A stretch of DNA of 64,000 bases from Trichobilharzia szidati (lineage: Eukaryota > Platyhelminthes > Trematoda > Strigeidida > Schistosomatidae), in contig OX235271.1 in NCBI GenBank assembly GCA_944472155.2, positions 92,269,256-92,333,255 on the forward strand. The letters run 5' to 3'. Under the pieces are notes generated by a model that saw only the letters and a list, made by a program, of their open reading frames with translations, ran no database searches and was not told the DNA's origin. Both the position numbers and the translations under genes were made by a program. Each line of letters opens with the position of its first letter. Position 1 is the stretch's first letter. Positions 46,392-57,104 of the stretch are shown here, piece by piece.

Positions 46392-46806
46392 ATTAATCCC
46401 TTGTGTTTCGAGTGGAACATAGGGCTTTGACAACACATCTCCACTTTCTTCTATTATCTGCGGTCCTCTTCAGCTGGGTTCACAACTCCCCATAATCTCT
46501 CATCTCCTCCTCACACTATCTCCTCCATGCCAACCTAGGACAACCTACTCGTCTCTTGCTATTGGGATTCCCTTCGAGACATGGCCTGGCGCGCGATGTC
46601 ATTCAATGGCCTCCTCAACGTATGCCCAATCCATCTCCATTTCCTTCTGAACATTAGTTGAGCTATCAGCTGCTGGTTGGTTTTTTGCCTGAGTTTTTTG
46701 TTGCTAGTTCTTTCTGGCCATTTGATCTTCAGTATGGAGCGAAGGTGGCAGCTGTTGATAAAAGTCTGTCACTTATTGGAAATCCTTTACATGAAACGCC
46801 AAGTTT
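46392..46806 (-). mobile_element. RTE-clade 3'-end relic
   Basis: + strand: gagtggaacatagggctttg, then decayed complement of the C-terminal coding region (caatggcctcctcaacgt, gccatttgatcttcagtatg), ending near aacgccaagttt. Older than the 53187 copy. Confidence 0.7.
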
Positions 46807-48026
46807 AGGATAAATAGGAAATTTTGCGTAATTCAGATCGAACTAAGCTGAATTAAAGATGTTGAAAGAGTAATAATGAATTTCCATGTCTTTAAAAAAA
46901 CCCAATTTAATTTCTCGAGAATGTTTGACGAAAAACGAATACTATTTAACAAAAAATATCTCAGATTGTCTCAGAAAACCTATTTTTATATAAAGTTTAA
47001 CCTGACAATATACATATCTGTTCTTTATGTGATCAGTGACAGCAGGGTGTAGTTGAGATTGAGGCACCACTTTGTGTTTCTGCCCATATTCAGGTAAACT
47101 TACTCATACATACGAAATTCTGTGAATATTTTATGACTTGGAAAAATGGTTTCGCATTTCATTGTCAAGTCTCTTCACTAAATCGTCCTTTAAGCACAAA
47201 AACTGGAAACTGTATATTTATATATCTTTCTTACTGAGTAATCTTTTGGATTTCTAAGTATAACGGTCCACAACTACTCTTTTCTGAAGAAGGTGTGCTT
47301 ACATGTTTTAAAAAGGTCACTTTTTCTATTTCATCTGATCAGCGCCTATCCGCTGAAACATCTAAATCGAGGTGCAAAAGATTTCTGACCTCATGGAGTG
47401 AATTTCTATTAAGCGAAAATATCCATCTTTCTCTTATGTTAGCTAGTTGTGTTAAATTTCCACTTGACAATTTAACTCCTAAATATTATTCCTACAGTTG
47501 TCAAACTACATAAGAATTCGTCATTAACATAGCATAATGTAGTTTCAACGCAGCAGCTCATGTTGCCACATTTCGTAAGCGCATAAATGTAGAGCGGAAA
47601 AGAGAATAAGGATATTCAAACAATAAGGCATAACTCTATCAGTACATAAGTAAGCCAATTAAACTGCAACAAGGATTGATAATGAATGTCTCAGACCTGT
47701 AGAAATCAGACAGTAATAATGAACTATGAACTTTACCTGTTAACTAAAGATTGTTATTAAAATCTATCACCATAAGGATTTCTTCTTAAACTGGTCAAGC
47801 CTTCACATTTATGGATGCTGTTGTCATAGTCACAGAAGACGACTTACCAATATTTCTAACTAAATAAATCAATGAAAGTATTCTTATTTTGGACTTTAAA
47901 TAGTCTCTTACCTCATTAATTATAGTCTCTGATATCTTAGAGACTGACTTTATATGTAATTGTAACATATTATAACTCTTAGAAATAATATTAATCCGCA
48001 GTTTTTCATCCATTTAAATTATTTAG
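46807..48026. other. Intron, nothing recognised
   Basis: Non-coding. It ends at the acceptor tttaaattatttag (48025-48026) that keeps phase with the preceding exon. Confidence 0.45.
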
Positions 48027-48720
48027 AGCGCAAATTCTATTCGACTTTCTCCTGACTTGTCAGTTTCATGGATATGAAGATGATTCAAACAATGAAGAGC
48101 ACTTCACCGATATTGAAAGTAGTCGAGTGTCAGTTAAAAGTATTGATACCAAAAATAAGGATAATACTAAGAAGATGGCCACTGAAACGCTTCATTCAAA
48201 GTCACTAGGAAATCTAAGTTTTCTTAAACATTCCCTTAGCAGCCCGAAATCAACTGGTTCTCCGGGTGTGGGTGATATGGAGAGTGATAATTTTAGTAAA
48301 TTGGATAAACTACTCCATCATCATCATCATAATCATAATCAAAAATCGAATCATCGACGACACAGTCATTATCATCATTTTGTCATTGTCCCAAAAACAT
48401 TCGACTGGATATTACCACGTATCGGTTGTTCAGATGATCGTTCACGTGCTTTAATGACTCTCAGAAATTATAAACAAAAGCGTGCGCAAAGCTCTAAAGA
48501 TTTTTCCGTAACAGTAACTGATAATGATAATCCCACTGAGCGAAGTGAAACTAAAGTAGATTCAAAGGAATCAAGTAAAACACAACAATCACTAAATCGT
48601 TCTTCTCTAAAGGTTACAACATCAAGTCATGAAAGGATAAGAGAATGTCGTAGTGTACCATCAATGGAAGAGGAGAAGTCTGCCATAAGAATACTAAAAG
48701 AAGAGTCTATTGATTGGGAG
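48027..48720 (+). CDS. OXR1/NCOA7-family protein, large linker exon
   Basis: A 694-nt exon ending at a gtaagc donor. The acceptor at 48025-48026 was preferred over the closer one at 48062-48063. Only the former keeps phase with the 44629 exon, and it adds KAQILFDFLLTCQFHG, which matches the family's helix after EYWFxxP. The rest is a Ser/Lys/Asp-rich region with a His-rich run (48315-48380, from a CAT microsatellite) and HFVIVPKTFDWILPRIG, resembling the family's (G)FVVV block. It ends KEESIDWE, comparable to the REWEVV segment before the TLDc linker. Confidence 0.7.
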
Positions 48721-49119
48721 GTAAGCTGTTTTTTTTTACCCTATCACATAATGTTGTAGACAATTTTGTATAAAAGTTATAGAAATTTAAATATGCTTAA
48801 GATTTTGTCTTAGTCTATGATTATCAGTACTAATTCGCTCATAAGTGCAAGAAAACAGCTAACTGCTTATGACTGACAGCTCACTATCAGGTAAAATCTA
48901 CAATAACATAGTTGTTTTCGTTGTTAACAACAAATAATACTGGAGATCACTTCTCTTCCTGGTATTAGACTGATCACATCTTCCCCCTTTTGTGTATGGT
49001 GGTGTTAAATGTTTATCAAACTTGTTGGCTACAGACATGCCTTTACATGACAAGAAACAGCTGAAGTTAAAGAATAACTTGCAGATGTTAGAAAGTTTAC
49101 TGTGTTAGTTTAGTAGTAT
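48721..49119. other. Intron, nothing recognised
   Basis: Non-coding. A missing small exon may lie here, since the next candidate exon is out of phase. Confidence 0.4.
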
Positions 49120-49505
49120 TGTCGTTCCCTTGAGTTCCGAGTGTAACATCCAGCTTCAACGGCCTTTCTTCACTTCATCCTGTTCTCTGCAGTCGTTTTC
49201 AGCTGGATCCACGATTACCCATAAGCTTTCATCTCTCCCTCCCACATAACCTCCCCCATGTCACCATCAAATACACGGCCAACTCGTCGTTTCTATTCGG
49301 GTTTCATTGTAGGACATGGCGCGAAATAGCACTCAATGGTCTCCCCAAGATGTGTCTAGTGTACCTCCATTTCCTTTGGCATATTTTTAGGTGATAGGTT
49401 TCTGGTGGGTTCATTCAAAGAATCCCTTGTTGATAATCCTTCCTCATCGGCCATCTGATCTTCAGTATTGATCCAAAGAAGGCAGCTGTTGATAAACATT
49501 GTTCT
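49120..49505 (-). mobile_element. RTE-clade 3'-end relic
   Basis: + strand: gttcccttgagttccgagtg followed by a decayed complement of the C-terminal region (caatggtctccccaagatg, ggccatctgatcttcag). Heavily diverged. Confidence 0.65.
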
Positions 49506-49628
49506 AAAGCCAGTCATCAAAATAATAAAGTGTTTTTTCTTAACTCCAACGAACCACTTATCTTGAAACGTGTCTAAAACTGATTGTTGCCAATATCAAG
49601 GGAACATTGTTTACAATTTTTATTGTAG

Positions 49629-49692
49629 GTTAGACATATCACCACCAGACATTATGAGATATGAAGAAGAAGCCTATTCATCACTGTCACAA
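49629..49692 (+). CDS. Possible further exon of the OXR1/NCOA7-like gene
   Basis: After the acceptor tttttattgtag the sequence reads LDISPPDIMRYEEEAYSSLS in one frame, which looks coding. That frame needs a phase-2 donor, whereas the 48720 exon ends in phase 0. A small exon between them would be required, or this is not an exon. Only weak donors follow (gtcaag near 49693). The end is therefore tentative. Confidence 0.3.
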
Positions 49693-50620
49693 GTCAAGCA
49701 GTTCTTTTTCTTCGAAAATCTTCCTCACCTAATTTATGTCACTAGATACTTTGTTAAATACCTTAAATAAGTTCAAAAAACGCATACTTTTTAGTTAATG
49801 CCTAGCTGAGGCCAATGAAAATGCAATTCAACTATCGGCTTAAGGATAACTGACATCATTTCAACAATAATTTAAAACCAGGAAGGAATATGCAGCTGTT
49901 TCGTTTCAGTTTGGACCTATTCAACACTAAGGACAGTCGATCCTAACACTCACCAAAACCAGAACCTCCAAGGCAATAAAGTTGCTATTTAACCACTGGA
50001 TGGAAATTAGGCGATTCATAAATCTCGACTTCTAATGTCTTCTGTGAAGATCTATCCCCGCACCTCATTTGGTGGACCACCTCAGTGACAGTCTCTTATT
50101 AATCAGTCAATTATCAAAACTCTGATGATGGAAAAGTGCTTGCCGATGAAGAGTCCTCAATTGTGGCGTAACAGTTATCTAATATCCTACGGTTTTTAAT
50201 GATTGCCTAAGTGATATCCGTTCGTGACTAAATCTGCCATAAAAAAAAATATATTTACTGTTAATTTCAAATCGGATCTGAGTACATCTCAATAGTGAGA
50301 CTGACGTAACACTGCAGAATAGTAGGAGTAGTCAAACTTCCTCTTCTGACTCAGTACAACTGAACTCACCTTGCAATGTACTACTGATTTTTATGAGTAG
50401 TTTGAAAATCACCAAAGTCATACAGTAGTATGTGTGTGAGCCACAACCGAATACCTACTTGAATGGGACAGAGTTAATCAGTAATTCTCCGTTACTTCAA
50501 AAGTATTCCAAATACCTTGATTTACACTCTTGCATAGCCCCTGACTGAATCCAGAATGGATTCGTTGGATTTGCAGCATAAACTATCTTTAAAATGAAAA
50601 CGACGAAATGACTAATATTT
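49693..50620. other. Non-coding stretch
   Basis: No exon or repeat was recognised. Confidence 0.4.
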
Positions 50621-51508
50621 TATTATTATTATTATTGTTTCTTTTAATTCCTAGGGGAACATAGGGCTTCAGCCAAGCGTATCCATTGCGTTCGGTTCTC
50701 TGCTAGAGTCTTCACCTGGCTCCACGTCTGCTCACACGCTTTCATCTCCTCTTCACATAACCTCCTCCTAATCACCCTTGCACTGACGACCAACTCGCCG
50801 CTTCCCTTTCGGGTTCCACTCGAGCGATGGCTTGTCTAGTGATGTCACTTGATGGTTTCCTCAGAGTATGGCCAATCCATCTCCATTTTTTTCCTGCCTA
50901 TTTGTTTCACAATCGGTTCCTGGTTGGTTGGTTTGCTCACAGAGATCCCTGTTGCTGATCCTTTCTGGCCATCTGATCTTGAGTATTGAGCGAAGACAAC
51001 TGTTAATGAAGGTCTGTAGTTTGTTTGAGATGCTCTTTATGACGCGCAGTGCAAGTCTTTGATCCGTATAGTAGCACTGACTTCACATTGGAGTTGAAAA
51101 TCCGGATCTTATTTTTGATGCTGAGTGCTGTTGACCTCCACACAGACTTGATAGTAATGAAAGCTTGTCTTGCTTTCCCGATTCTTGCTTTGATATCCTC
51201 GTCAGTTCCGCCTGTAGTTGAAACGATGCTTCCCAGGTTGGTAAAAGAGGTAGATTCTTTCAGGTTCCTCCCATTTATGTTGATTGTTGTATGTTGTTGT
51301 TTTTGCTGTTGGTGGTGTTGCCCAGGGATCTTCACTACCTCTGTTTTCTCTATGTTCACCTGAATTCCTATCTTCTCTGGATGCTTCTTCTGCCAACTTG
51401 TTGCTTTTCGCTTGCATATCTTCCAGTTTGTGTGAAATCAGACATATATCATCAGCGAAGTCCAGATCCTCCAAGTTTTTTGTGTGAGTCCATTTTATGC
51501 CTGTTTCC
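50621..51508 (-). mobile_element. RTE-clade retrotransposon, 5'-truncated copy
   Basis: The 3' end has an ATT-repeat tail (50621-50637) and ggggaacatagggcttcagc. The complement encodes thumb and C-terminal regions (TTININGRNLKESTSFTNLGS, WRSTALSIKNKIRIFNSNVK) and, in another frame beyond a frameshift near 51360, HTKNLEDLDFADDICLISHK with the FADD catalytic motif. It breaks off within the codons just upstream of that, where flanking sequence starts (tacttgtatcaaaaatat). Close to the 53187 copy, but broken. Confidence 0.85.
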
Positions 51509-52039
51509 GTACTTGTATCAAAAATATTGTGTGGAATCAAGCTCCAATAAAAAAAAACAGTAAATAGTAATGAAAAACAAAATACGCTGTTCAGCGAAGA
51601 GTCTTATTCAGCAACGAATTCACCCACTTAGCTGTACAATCGCAATTATATGTACTTATTTTTGTATGCATTTGTGTGCACATTAGGTTTGTCCGATAAG
51701 AATAACAGTATGTTAGGGTTCATGTTGTCAAGACATTTCAAAAATGTGCTGAGTAGCCAAACTGTAACCAGGGGGAGTGAAGATTAGTAAGAGGGTAGTG
51801 GTGATATGTTGTCAAAAAAAAACTTATTTATTAAAACATAAAAGAAGTTGAATAAGCGTAATACAGTTACGTAATAAGATGAATAGTTTAATGAGTGAGT
51901 TGTGATTAGGATACACATAGAAACAAAGGAAAATATGGAATTATGTAAGAGTCCTAAAAATTAAAAATGTTATAAGGAGTTAGAAAAAGCAGACAAGCAC
52001 ATAAACATCAAGTCAGTAGAAATCGACACAGTTGTTACT
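51509..52039. other. Non-coding stretch
   Basis: AT-rich, nothing firmly recognised. It may include the 3' non-coding part of the Penelope relic that follows on the complement. Confidence 0.35.
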
Positions 52040-52269
52040 GTAATAGTAGAATTGGTTGCTTAATTTTCCTTTCTATGCATAACTCTAACTTTTCCAATTG
52101 AATGGCTAAGGTTCCAGTAATACAAAGGCGACGGAAGCGTATTGACTTTGGTAGATTGTCCTTCATTTTGTAGACCACTTTGAAGGAGGCATTTGTTGAG
52201 ATGGAATGATCAGTGTTGATGAGATGTTCGACTGTCGCACTCTTTATGCCACCACTATCACCCTTTTGT
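52040..52269 (-). mobile_element. Penelope-like relic cut by the assembly gap
   Basis: The complement reads SATVEHLINTDHSISTNASF then KVVYKMKDN and LCITGTLAIQLEKLELCIER, which matches the end of the Penelope GIY-YIG domain (xxEHLxxxxHxI, SFKVxY, xxLxIxxLKxxLCIQ). The upstream nuclease core would lie in the N run. Confidence 0.55.
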
Positions 52270-52768
52270 NNNNNNNNNNNNNNNNNNNNNNNNNNNNNNN
52301 NNNNNNNNNNNNNNNNNNNNNNNNNNNNNNNNNNNNNNNNNNNNNNNNNNNNNNNNNNNNNNNNNNNNNNNNNNNNNNNNNNNNNNNNNNNNNNNNNNNN
52401 NNNNNNNNNNNNNNNNNNNNNNNNNNNNNNNNNNNNNNNNNNNNNNNNNNNNNNNNNNNNNNNNNNNNNNNNNNNNNNNNNNNNNNNNNNNNNNNNNNNN
52501 NNNNNNNNNNNNNNNNNNNNNNNNNNNNNNNNNNNNNNNNNNNNNNNNNNNNNNNNNNNNNNNNNNNNNNNNNNNNNNNNNNNNNNNNNNNNNNNNNNNN
52601 NNNNNNNNNNNNNNNNNNNNNNNNNNNNNNNNNNNNNNNNNNNNNNNNNNNNNNNNNNNNNNNNNNNNNNNNNNNNNNNNNNNNNNNNNNNNNNNNNNNN
52701 NNNNNNNNNNNNNNNNNNNNNNNNNNNNNNNNNNNNNNNNNNNNNNNNNNNNNNNNNNNNNNNNNNNN
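52270..52768. other. Assembly gap (499 N)
   Basis: Unresolved bases. Any open frames crossing it are artefacts. The gap follows a Penelope relic and lies in the spacer of the inverted duplication, so orientation and distance across it depend on scaffolding. Confidence 0.99.
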
Positions 52769-53125
52769 CCCTTTCTTATCATCCCTTAATCTTATCTTCA
52801 TTATAAACGTGTTTCATTTCCTTCCCTTACAATCTAACATTACTTAATCGGTTCATTTGTTTTTACTAGCCTTTATCGACTACTTCCACCTGAACAGTTG
52901 TTTGTTTAATCATGCTGTTTTTCATTATTCGTGTTATCACAGATTGCCTCACTTTTTCATCCTTATTATTGATAAGACCATTTCTATTATTACTATAATT
53001 ATTATTATCATTACTACTATTATGACTAATTGCACAATTTATATTCACCATCGTATTATCCTATAGACAAAACACCATGATTGGTTTATATTTGAATTTT
53101 ATTTGTAAACTTATATATATTAGAG
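52769..53125. other. Short stretch after the gap, with AT-rich simple repeats
   Basis: Contains an ATT/ATC-rich microsatellite-like run (about 52978-53030). No coding sequence was recognised. It leads directly into the hammerhead motif. Confidence 0.45.
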
Positions 53126-53169
53126 TTAAGCCTGATGAGATCTAATTGAAAACAATATTGTTCGCTTAA
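53126..53169 (+). ncRNA. Candidate type I hammerhead ribozyme
   Basis: All elements are present in order. Stem I 5' strand ttaagc (53126-53131). Core CTGATGA (53132-53138). Stem II gat/att around loop cta (53139-53147; one G.U and two A-U pairs). GAAA (53148-53151). Stem III, with the last A of GAAA plus aca pairing to tgtt around atat (53151-53162). Cleavage-site C at 53163 in a UUC triplet. Stem I 3' strand gcttaa (53164-53169), perfectly complementary to the 5' strand. Type I topology is what animal retroelement hammerheads use. The host element is not identified. The short stem II may need tertiary contacts or be only weakly active. Confidence 0.55.
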
Positions 53170-53186
53170 ATGTGTTGTTCTAAATT

Positions 53187-55606
53187 CTATTATTATATTA
53201 TATTATTTATTATTTCCTTTAGTTCCTAGAGGAACATAGGGCTTCAGCCATGCGTCTCCATTGCGTTCGATTCTCTGCTAGAGTTTTCACCTGGCTCCAG
53301 GTCTGCCCACATGCTTTCATCTCCTCTTCACATGATCTCCTCCAGGTCACCCTTGGACGACCAACTCGCCGCTTCCCTTTCGGGTTCCACTCGAGCAATC
53401 GCTTGTCTAGTTATGTCACTTGCTGGTTTCCTCAGAGTGTGGCCAATCCATCTCCATTTTTTCCTGCCTATTTGTTTCACAATGGGTTCCTGGTTGGTTC
53501 GCTCCCAGAGATCTTTGTTGCTGATCCTTTCCGGCCATCTGATCTTGAGTATTGAGCGAAGACATCTGTTAATGAAGGTCTGTAGCTTGTTTGAGGTGCT
53601 CTTTGTGACACGCCAAGTCTCTGATCCGTATAGTAGTACTGACTTCACATTGGAGTTGAAAATCCGGATCTTATTTTTGACACTGAATGCTGTTGACCTC
53701 CACACAGACTTGAGTGTAATGAAAGCTTGCCTTGCTTTCCCGATCCTTGCTTTGATATCCTCGTCAGTTCCGCCTGTAGTTGAAACAATGCTTCCCAAGT
53801 AGGTAAAGGAGGTAGTTTCTTTCAGGTTTTTTCCATTTATGCTGATTGCTGTCTGTTGTTGTTGGTGGTGTTGGCCAGGGATCTTCATCACCTCTGTTTT
53901 CTCTATGTTCACCTGGAGTCCTATCTTTGATGCTTCTTCTGCCAACTTGTTACTTTTCACTTGCATATCTTCCAGTTTGTGGGAAATCAGGCATATATCA
54001 TCGGCGAAGTCCAGATCCTCCAAGTTCTTTGTGTGAGTCCATTTTATGCCTGTTTCCTCATTGCCCGCTGTTTGTCGCATTATCCAATCTACTGCAATCA
54101 GGAAAATCATTGGCGATAGTAGGCAACCCTGTCTTACTCCTGTCTTCACTTCGAAGGATTCCGTGAGCTTCCCGTTGTGGATTACTTGGCATGCAGCGTT
54201 GTCATACAACTGTTGGATGAGATGTATAATTGTCGGCGGCACCCCGTAGTAGCGAAGTAGTTGCCAAATCACCTCTCGATCGACGCTGTCGAAGGCCTTT
54301 TCAAAGTCGATGAAGTTGAGATAGAGAGGTGACTGCCATTCCAAACTTTGTTCAATGATGATCCGTAGTGTGGCGATTTGATCAATACATGACTTGTTAC
54401 TCCTGAATCCAGCTTGTTCTGGTCGAAGTTTTTCATCCAAGGCTTGTTTGATCCTTTCCAGGATGATGCGGCTTAGTATTTTGCTTGGGATGGAAAGGAG
54501 CATAATTCCGCGCCAGTTCTTGCATTGACTTAAGTCTCCTTTCTTTGGTAGTTTGAATAGGTATCCTTTCTTCCAATCCTCGGGTACTTTGCCTTCTTTC
54601 CACACCTTCTCCAGTAGTGGCGTCATCAGGTCTGCTGTTGTCTCTGGGTCGACTTTCAATGCTTCTGCTGGGATTCCATCTGGTCCTGCTGCTTTCCCAG
54701 CTTTCAGCATCTTGACTGCCTTCAGGACTTCTGGTTTCGTCGGGGGGTTGATGTTCACTGGTAATTCTGTTTCCGTTGTTGGTATTGTTGGGCGCGTTGT
54801 AGGTGGCGGTCGGTTTAGTAGTCTTTTGAAGTGTTCAGCCCAGTGTTTCCTTTGCTCCACTTCTTTGGTGATTGACTTTCCATTTTCATCCTTCACTGGC
54901 TTAATTTGTGACGAATTTTTGCCTGAAAGGTACCTAGTTGTTTGGTGAAGTGTTGCGAGGTCTCCTTTGCCTGCAGCTTGTTCTGCTTCATTGGCCATGG
55001 CTTCATAATACTTTCTTTTGTCTTCTCTGGCACTCTTCTTTACTCCTTTGTTCAGTGTATTGTAGCTTACGTTCAACTCCTGTTTCTGTTGCTCGTCGGT
55101 GCACTGCAGAATTTTTTGTTTCACCATCCTTCTCTCCTCTATTAGCCTCCAAGTGTCCGTAGTGAGCCACGGTTCGTCCTGTCTCTTCTTTCTGCCCAGA
55201 ACTTCCATGCAGGTTTCGCTCCATACTGTTTTCAGGTTGTTCCAGTGTTTTTCGACGCTGACCTCTTCACCAGTGTTGATTTGTGTCTCGGCTTTGTCCT
55301 TTATACTTGCAGTAAAGATATCTTTTGTATCCTGGTCCTTTAGTTTTTGAGTGTTGAACTTGGCTTGTGGTCTATCTGCAGCTCCTGTTTCTCTGAAAGC
55401 CTTTAATTTGAGTTGGATTGTTCCTTGTACGAGGTGGTGGTCTGAGCCAACGTCTGCTCCTCTTCTTGCTTTTGTGTCCAGTAGGCTGCGCCGCCACTTC
55501 CTCGAGATTGTGATGAAGTCAATTTGGTTTTTGGTTCGCCCATCTGGTGACACCCATGTAGCCTTGTGAATATCCTTGTGTTTGTATACGCTGCCACCAA
55601 TCACTA
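53187..55606 (-). mobile_element. RTE-clade retrotransposon, 5'-truncated, RT frame open
   Basis: A 2,420-bp insertion. The 10-mer gttctaaatt occurs at 53177-53186 and 55607-55616, giving a target-site duplication (with a few further near-matching bases). The 3' end has an AT-rich tail and the aggaacatagggcttcagcc block. It is truncated at the 5' end inside the endonuclease. It inserted about 15-25 bp outside the inner edge of the right duplication arm. Confidence 0.9.
53328..55604 (-). CDS. RTE polyprotein, complete reverse transcriptase
   Basis: An open frame of 758 codons with no internal stop. Residues 1-60 are the end of the endonuclease (GGSVYKHKDIHKATWVSPDG, NQIDFI, GSDHHLVQG). Residues about 60-280 are a charged linker. 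RT spans about 290-560: KAGKAAGPDGIPAEAL, RPEQAGFRSNKSC, motif A NFIDFEKAFDSVD (about 430-442), motif B GVRQGCLLSPMIF (about 489-501) and motif C FADD (about 533-536). The C-terminal part has FTYLGSIVSTTGGTDED and a terminal WRWIGHTLRKP block. All catalytic aspartates are present. The copy lacks its endonuclease, so it is not autonomous, but the enzyme could be functional if expressed. It is the least decayed RTE in the window. Confidence 0.85.
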   Translation of the reverse strand: MIGGSVYKHKDIHKATWVSPDGRTKNQIDFITISRKWRRSLLDTKARRGADVGSDHHLVQGTIQLKLKAFRETGAADRPQAKFNTQKLKDQDTKDIFTASIKDKAETQINTGEEVSVEKHWNNLKTVWSETCMEVLGRKKRQDEPWLTTDTWRLIEERRMVKQKILQCTDEQQKQELNVSYNTLNKGVKKSAREDKRKYYEAMANEAEQAAGKGDLATLHQTTRYLSGKNSSQIKPVKDENGKSITKEVEQRKHWAEHFKRLLNRPPPTTRPTIPTTETELPVNINPPTKPEVLKAVKMLKAGKAAGPDGIPAEALKVDPETTADLMTPLLEKVWKEGKVPEDWKKGYLFKLPKKGDLSQCKNWRGIMLLSIPSKILSRIILERIKQALDEKLRPEQAGFRSNKSCIDQIATLRIIIEQSLEWQSPLYLNFIDFEKAFDSVDREVIWQLLRYYGVPPTIIHLIQQLYDNAACQVIHNGKLTESFEVKTGVRQGCLLSPMIFLIAVDWIMRQTAGNEETGIKWTHTKNLEDLDFADDICLISHKLEDMQVKSNKLAEEASKIGLQVNIEKTEVMKIPGQHHQQQQTAISINGKNLKETTSFTYLGSIVSTTGGTDEDIKARIGKARQAFITLKSVWRSTAFSVKNKIRIFNSNVKSVLLYGSETWRVTKSTSNKLQTFINRCLRSILKIRWPERISNKDLWERTNQEPIVKQIGRKKWRWIGHTLRKPASDITRQAIARVEPEREAASWSSKGDLEEIM

Positions 55607-55631
55607 GTTCTAAATTTTACTATGGGAATAT

Positions 55632-56475
55632 TTAATATACTTGCTAATGTTATATGATATCAGCTGACAGCAGGTTCCTAAATTAATAAACGGTGCTCAG
55701 AAAATTACACATATAAAGCTTATACCCAGAGAGTTCAAGTTCAAGCAAAATCCGTGTTTGCACATAATGGCAGAGGAGTTACAGGATAAACACAAGAGGT
55801 GAGTAAGATGACGAGTAATTGATAACCTGAGTAACAGTATAGTGAGTTCTACTCAAATCATAGAAATAGGAGATAAAGAGAGTCACATTATACCAATGGA
55901 GATGAGGATACAGCCAAATGGAAGAGGGCAGAAAGACATCCCGTTACCAGGACAAGGAAAGACTGATAACTGCTTCTTTTTGGATACATAAATCGATTTT
56001 CAGGCGTTTGATCGCGATTGCTTCGGCAAACTTGAGGGGAACTGAACTATCTTGTCTATTGATAATTTTAAAGGATTTTACGGTGTCCAACTCATGACCC
56101 TTATTGATGCGATGTCTACCAATGGTAGTGTTGTCAACTTTTTTTCCTTTGAGACGTAGACTTTCTGGTACATGTCCAGAAAAAGCAGACGTATGGCCTT
56201 CTTTCTGTTCTTCAGATGTAAATGCTACCGCAATTACATGTAAATTTGTATACACAGTTAGAGTTAACATGAGAACGGTATCTGTCGACTTTTGATTGCA
56301 CCAAAGAGCATGTTGTCATATAAACTGGAATCAACTTAGCTTCAGGATAGGCTGTGGCTAGTGAGGAATTCAGTATTTAGTTGGCTAATCGGTTATGAAT
56401 CACTTTTCTGCAGGCTAGGTTCATCATCTTTCATGCTAGTTCCACTTGGCTAAGCTAAACACGATACTATTTGTA
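55632..56475 (-). mobile_element. Penelope-like element, 3' part (right arm)
   Basis: Counterpart of 42440-43240. Readable in two frames: the GIY-YIG region (VYKFTCNCGSIYI then a TGA where the left arm has TGG) and RHRINKGHELDTVKSFKIIN then AIAIKRLKIDLCIQKEA at 55944-56130. It retains the cysteine pair but is interrupted. The 3' non-coding part ends at the duplication's inner edge. Confidence 0.7.
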
Positions 56476-57104
56476 TGAGAAATATGTTAGATGTACTAAA
56501 AATAAACTCCTTCTACTTTGCTCGACATTGTCTGCTTAATCTCTTCATAGATATTGTAGCGTGATAATAGAATCTATCTACATTTGCATAGTAATCTTTC
56601 AGTTGATATCTAAATGGATTTCTAAAATAAATTACTTATCAAAGTAGGCGATCAGATTCACTTTTGTACTATCATTTAATCTTCTTACTGAATTTTAGTT
56701 ATTCAGTTATATGAACAACAATATTCGTTGTGTTTACGCAGTTGCTCTGGTTGGAACCACTAGTTGTTTGATTTATTCTTGTTTTTTGTCTCCAGCCTCT
56801 TTTTTATTTGTTCACAAAAAAGTTGCTTTCACTATTAACTGAGATTTATAGCTTTCGTGTGCATTTTGTTTAGAATTTAATCAATTTACTACTGCTGTTT
56901 TATTTCAGGAGAGCGGAAGTCAGTCTCATTCTACATAACTCAAGTTAATCGTGTGTATTTATTACTCTGAATGCATCTTTTTAAGCTCAAGGCACTTAAG
57001 TCTAATAAAAAATATTCTAGTAGAAATTTAAATGTAGAAAACGGATTCTTCTCTTCATATCTTCGTGTCTTCAGTTTTAGGAAATTTGAAGTATATTCAG
57101 AACT
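56476..57104. other. Right-arm non-coding stretch
   Basis: Collinear with 41781-42439; nothing recognised. Confidence 0.45.

Noticed and set aside
48064..48720. Starting the large linker exon at the closer acceptor (48062-48063)
   Set aside because: It breaks the reading phase from the 44629-44755 exon and drops the KAQILFDFLLTCQFHG helix that fits the family. The acceptor at 48025-48026 solves both.
52206..52847. Long open frames crossing the N run
   Set aside because: They exist only because N codons contain no stops.
53311..53802. Open frames on the + strand opposite the RTE copies (also near 26369-26835, 27005-27244, 28636-28947, 54553-54948)
   Set aside because: They are antisense shadows of the RTE reading frame, without independent motifs or splice context.
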